Assembly (NCBI GenBank): GCA_003573635.1
Contig: QUTJ01031268.1
Span: 1 to 10,603, forward strand
DNA length: 10,603 nucleotides
DNA from: Goniomonas avonlea
Lineage: Eukaryota; Cryptophyceae; Goniomonadida; Goniomonadaceae
Direction: 5' to 3'
How positions within the stretch are numbered: the first letter of the stretch is position 1; every line of letters starts with the position of its first letter. Under the pieces are notes generated by a model. It made no database searches. It was given only the letters and a program-made list of their open reading frames with translations, and was not told the origin of the DNA. Made by a program: the position numbers and the translations under genes. Below, in pieces: positions 7,782 through 10,603 of this stretch.

Positions 7782-8726
7782 CTACTGGGTGATCTTGAGG
7801 TCCTCCTTCAGAATGTAGTCAAGTGCACCGGTGACGGCAGCAACCTGCGCTCGGTTGCACTGCTCGTCATCTGCCTTTGGCGAGTCGGGGTACACCTCCG
7901 TTGTTGTCACGTACGTGGCCCCAGTGACGCTCGCGCATAGGCCGAGGGACTTGACGGGGTAGTTGATGACACCCTCTTGGGCAATTGGCGTGCCAATGAT
8001 GAGGCCCTTCTCATCGGGCGGTGCGATGTGGGTCACCTTTCGAACCTCGTCAATGATGGCTTTCTGCCAAGCAGCTTGGGGGGATTCACTGTTGCCAACC
8101 AGGTAGAAGCCGTCGGGGATGTAGTCAGGCACAAATTCTTCTCCATCGCGCGCGGCCTTGGCAGGGCGGAACTCGGACTCGTCCGAGTTTGTTGTCTCGT
8201 GAAGATCGACGTGCGCAGTCCACTGCGCAACACCGAGGGAAGCGAGAAGGCTCTTCAGAGCCGCGGACTCCTCGGCGAACGGCTCCCCGTTGAATGAGCG
8301 GTTGGGGTCGACCGCCTTGGCGTTCCATCGCTGAATCTGCTCGTATCCCCACGGAGACACGCATGGTGCCACGAGAATGTTGAACCACTGGCTGTAATGC
8401 TGGGCCTTGGTTTGCAGAAACAGCAATGCGCCTTGGACACCGCTGGTCTCATAGCCATGCACCCCGCCCGTTACAAGCACAAAAGGCTTGCTTTTGTCCC
8501 ATCCTCTGGTCTTAGCCGCGAAAAGAGGATATTTGTCCGGGATGTAAGAGAGGGAGCCATACTGCTCCACATCAAACACCTGCTTCAGCGGCTCGAGCTT
8601 TGCCAACACCTCGTCTTGATAGGAACGCTTGATACTACGCTCAGCGAGCCAAGCCGCACGCTCCTCGTCGCCCCACGGCTTGCCAGGGGTGCCAATGTGG
8701 AAGACCTTAGAAGCAACAGTCACCAT
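7782..8726 (-). CDS. M14-type zinc metallocarboxypeptidase-like protein (intronless)
   Basis: A 314-residue single-exon protein. The zinc site of the M14 / succinylglutamate desuccinylase-aspartoacylase superfamily is complete: HGYE (His90, Glu93) after a VLVTGG strand, and DLHET (His176). VDPNRSF (Asn142-Arg143) matches the substrate-carboxylate-binding NR pair, and TTTEVYP supplies a candidate catalytic Glu277. Such enzymes remove C-terminal residues or hydrolyse related amide bonds; the substrate cannot be read from sequence. There is no signal peptide or membrane segment, so it is probably cytosolic. The start at 8726 has an optimal context (AACC-ATG-G); an in-frame ATG at 8762 lies at about the predicted transcription start and is less likely. 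The stop is TAG at 7784-7782. The compact, bacterial-like length and lack of introns, next to intron-rich genes, leave horizontal origin open. Confidence 0.85.
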   Translation of the reverse strand: MVTVASKVFHIGTPGKPWGDEERAAWLAERSIKRSYQDEVLAKLEPLKQVFDVEQYGSLSYIPDKYPLFAAKTRGWDKSKPFVLVTGGVHGYETSGVQGALLFLQTKAQHYSQWFNILVAPCVSPWGYEQIQRWNAKAVDPNRSFNGEPFAEESAALKSLLASLGVAQWTAHVDLHETTNSDESEFRPAKAARDGEEFVPDYIPDGFYLVGNSESPQAAWQKAIIDEVRKVTHIAPPDEKGLIIGTPIAQEGVINYPVKSLGLCASVTGATYVTTTEVYPDSPKADDEQCNRAQVAAVTGALDYILKEDLKITQ

Positions 8727-8793
8727 GGTTCTTTTACACTGTGTCGACGCTCGTGCATACATACGTTGCTTCGTACTGGCTTGTTAGAGCTTG

Positions 8794-8800
8794 TTATATA
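8794..8800 (-). promoter_or_regulatory. TATA box for the M14 peptidase gene
   Basis: Minus-strand TATATAA lies 68 bp upstream of the chosen ATG. Transcription about 30 bp downstream would begin near 8765, leaving a leader of about 40 nt, which supports the ATG at 8726 over the one at 8762. Confidence 0.55.
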
Positions 8801-8939
8801 CTCTGGGCAGATATGGTAATATGAGAGGCCCGATCTACCAATCGATCAAGAAGAAGATACAGTAGTCTAGCTAGCAGCACCGTGGACGAAGATTAGGCCC
8901 ATCATTAGGGTGAGCGCTTGAGCCAATTCTCAGCCAAAA

Positions 8940-10603
8940 ATGCGCCGGGTGCTTGGACTGTTCTTTCTGGCCTTGCTCGGCGTGTCATCCGGGATTGATT
9001 GGTGGGATGTCGACGATGATTATGATGGAAAGGTTTCGTACTATGCGAACGAATGGCAAATCACTGAAGGCTCCGAAGTGCTCTTCGTTACTGTATGTAG
9101 AATAATGATGGCTTTCCGAGAATGACTTTCGGTCCAGATGAGGATCCGGTGGGCCTTGACCAAGGGGGTGAAACACATTGGTTTCAAATCGGTCGCGAAA
9201 CTCGAGCAAAGTGTGAGGATTGTGGAAACGCTTCAATTCGACGTTGGGTCATCGAATCCTCCGACAGCAATGCAATCGTACGCCTGGTTCTCCCCTTCGA
9301 GAAGCTAACGGTCGTTCGGCTTGCAGGAGCATTGAAGATGACGAAGAGTTCACTCGCATACACTACCGCATGGATCCACCAGCCACCCCGAACCGCCCCG
9401 TCGAAGTTATTCTGCGGTGCGTTTCGTTGGTTGAGATGTGCCGGTGGGCTTGTCGTGAGATGTGTTGGGGGGAGGTTAGACTTGTCTGTATTCGTAGCGC
9501 TTTTCGCTTGGATGTGCGTGAGGTAGTTGGTGATTCACCATCGGCACAGCTACACAATTTCGGATGCCCTCTGCGGAACAGACAAGGAAGCCGCGTTGCA
9601 TGCTCCATGGGCGGACAAATGGGGTGTTGACGTTGGTTTCACAAATTTCACCATGACGTTCAAGCCTCTCAATGCCACGCATCGCGTTGTGCCGACCCCA
9701 GTTCCGCGAGGGTGCGCTGGTGATACTGACGGCATTTGGGACGAAAGTAGATTTATTCTTACTCAACAAGGTGAGTGAGTTTACCTGCTGCTCGTACTTT
9801 TTCCGGGCTGACGCTGTGTTGAAGGCTTGGTGGACGGAAGCTTCTGCGGATCCTGGGGAGTGCCGTTTGTGTACAATGACTTGAGTCCTTGCGGGGAATG
9901 CGGCCCTTGGCGCAATAACCTCATCAAGTACGGACTCAGTCTGTCGGTTGTGGTTTCGTCATATATCCCGATGCTGATGCCAATCACCCCGCTGGTTGGC
10001 TGATTTTGCCACTCAAACACGTGGCGGAGACGACCCGCATGTTTGCCACTTTTTTGAGTTTCTCCTGCTCGCTTCTTGTCTCTTTTATCTGACTGCCGAG
10101 CAGCCAAACGCACATGGCAATCATATTCGGGGTGTTTGGTGGGGTGTACCTCATAGTTGCCGTCGCGATCGTCATTGTTGCTAAGATGCACCGCATACAG
10201 GTGTGTTTCTCGGTTGTGGATCGCTCCTGTGCCTCTGTCTCTGCCTGTGCACATGTTTGTGTGTGCTTATGCCCCTCGCTCTACCTCGCTCCCTACCTCC
10301 CTCTCTACCTCCCTCTACCTCCCTCTCTACCTCCCTCTCTACCTCCCTCTCTACCTCCCTCTCTACCTCGCTCTCTACCTCGCTCTCTCCCTCGCTCTCC
10401 CTCACTCTCCCTCGCTTTCTCCCTCACACATGATGACTCACTCACTCGCTCACTCACTCACCCGCCCCCTCGCCCCCTCGCTCTCTGAGCTAAAGCGGAT
10501 CTCCAGAAACTGTTTGTTCTCCTCGGATCGGCCCTCCCATTCATCACCGTGTCCACGGGAGTCGCACTCGCCGTCACAATCCATGGTGCGTCCGCGGTTG
10601 CTG
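8940..10603 (+). CDS. Secretory polytopic membrane protein, family not recognised (5' part, runs off right edge)
   Basis: Seven exons join in phase: 8940-9092, 9138-9277, 9327-9416, 9550-9770, 9825-9927, 10104-10200 and 10507-10585 (or to the edge), giving about 294 residues. Donors are GTATGT, GTACGC, GTGCGT, GTGAGT, GTACGG and GTGTGT; intron 2 has a CTAAC branch site. A signal peptide (MRRVLGLFFLALLGVSSG) leads into an acidic WWDVDDDYDG segment and a luminal or extracellular domain of about 220 residues. It has three glycosylation sequons (NFT 160, NAT 169, NQT 236) and several cysteines, including CGEC. TM1 is about residues 240-262 and TM2 about 270-293, joined by a short basic loop (KMHRIQK), which predicts an N-outside topology. 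The NQT sequon is created by the exon 5-6 junction. The start has A at -3. It could be a receptor-like or transporter-like protein, but I recognise no family. Exons 2 and 5-7 are the least certain. Confidence 0.7.
10274..10425 (+). repeat. CTCTACCTCCCT microsatellite inside intron 6
   Basis: An almost pure 12-bp unit repeats about eight times and then decays into CTCTCCCTCG and CTCACTCG variants through about 10490. It is pyrimidine-only apart from one A per unit and scattered G. It fills much of the 306-nt intron of the membrane-protein gene, and would give a pyrimidine-rich transcript ahead of the acceptor CTCCAG at 10506. Confidence 0.9.

Noticed and set aside
9122-9275. Alternative frame in the membrane-protein exon 2 (EDPVGLDQGGETHWFQIG...)
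   Set aside because: No donor in that frame gives the phase needed for exon 3. The chosen frame fits both flanking introns.
10181-10488. ORFs of Pro/Ser/Leu or Glu/Arg repeats over the CTCTACCTCCCT tract
   Set aside because: They are translations of a microsatellite inside an intron; all frames of both strands stay open there.

Overview
This window is nuclear DNA of a eukaryote. The genes are cut by short GT-AG introns, mostly 45-60 nt, the starts have Kozak-like contexts, there is an ER-type Hsp90 ending in KDEL, and large simple-sequence and minisatellite tracts lie between genes. Compact genes, G/C-ending codons in the Hsp90 gene and a plant-like Hsp90 N-domain loop suggest a unicellular protist or alga; I cannot place it further.

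Layout, left to right: (1) 1-1649, minus strand, a PH-domain protein with a long Ser/Pro/Gln-rich tail that runs off the left edge. (2) 1650-3767, about 2.1 kb without a convincing gene. It holds a minisatellite block (about 2036-3060) whose repeats change orientation twice, so it contains long inverted repeats. (3) 3768-6746, minus strand, a complete six-exon gene for endoplasmin/GRP94, with three very acidic tracts and a C-terminal KDEL. (4) 6747-7781, a 1-kb intergenic stretch with GRP94 promoter signals (a TGACGTGG unfolded-protein-response-type element 68 bp upstream of the ATG, a GC box, a CCAAT box, a cluster of GAA/TTC inverted repeats) and a perfect 20-bp palindrome. (5) 7782-8726, minus strand, an intronless M14-type zinc carboxypeptidase-like gene with its own TATA box. 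(6) 8940-10603, plus strand, divergent from (5), the 5' part of a secretory-pathway polytopic membrane protein of unrecognised family. At least seven exons can be joined in phase. Its sixth intron is filled by a CTCTACCTCCCT microsatellite.

The genes do not form an operon or an obvious pathway. Two encode products of the ER/secretory route (GRP94 and the membrane protein); the PH protein and the peptidase look cytosolic. I see no RNA genes, transposon ORFs or CRISPR array. The least explained items are the membrane protein, the inverted minisatellite block and the acidic insertion inside the GRP94 middle domain. All exon joins are my own reading of splice signals and phase, not transcript data.
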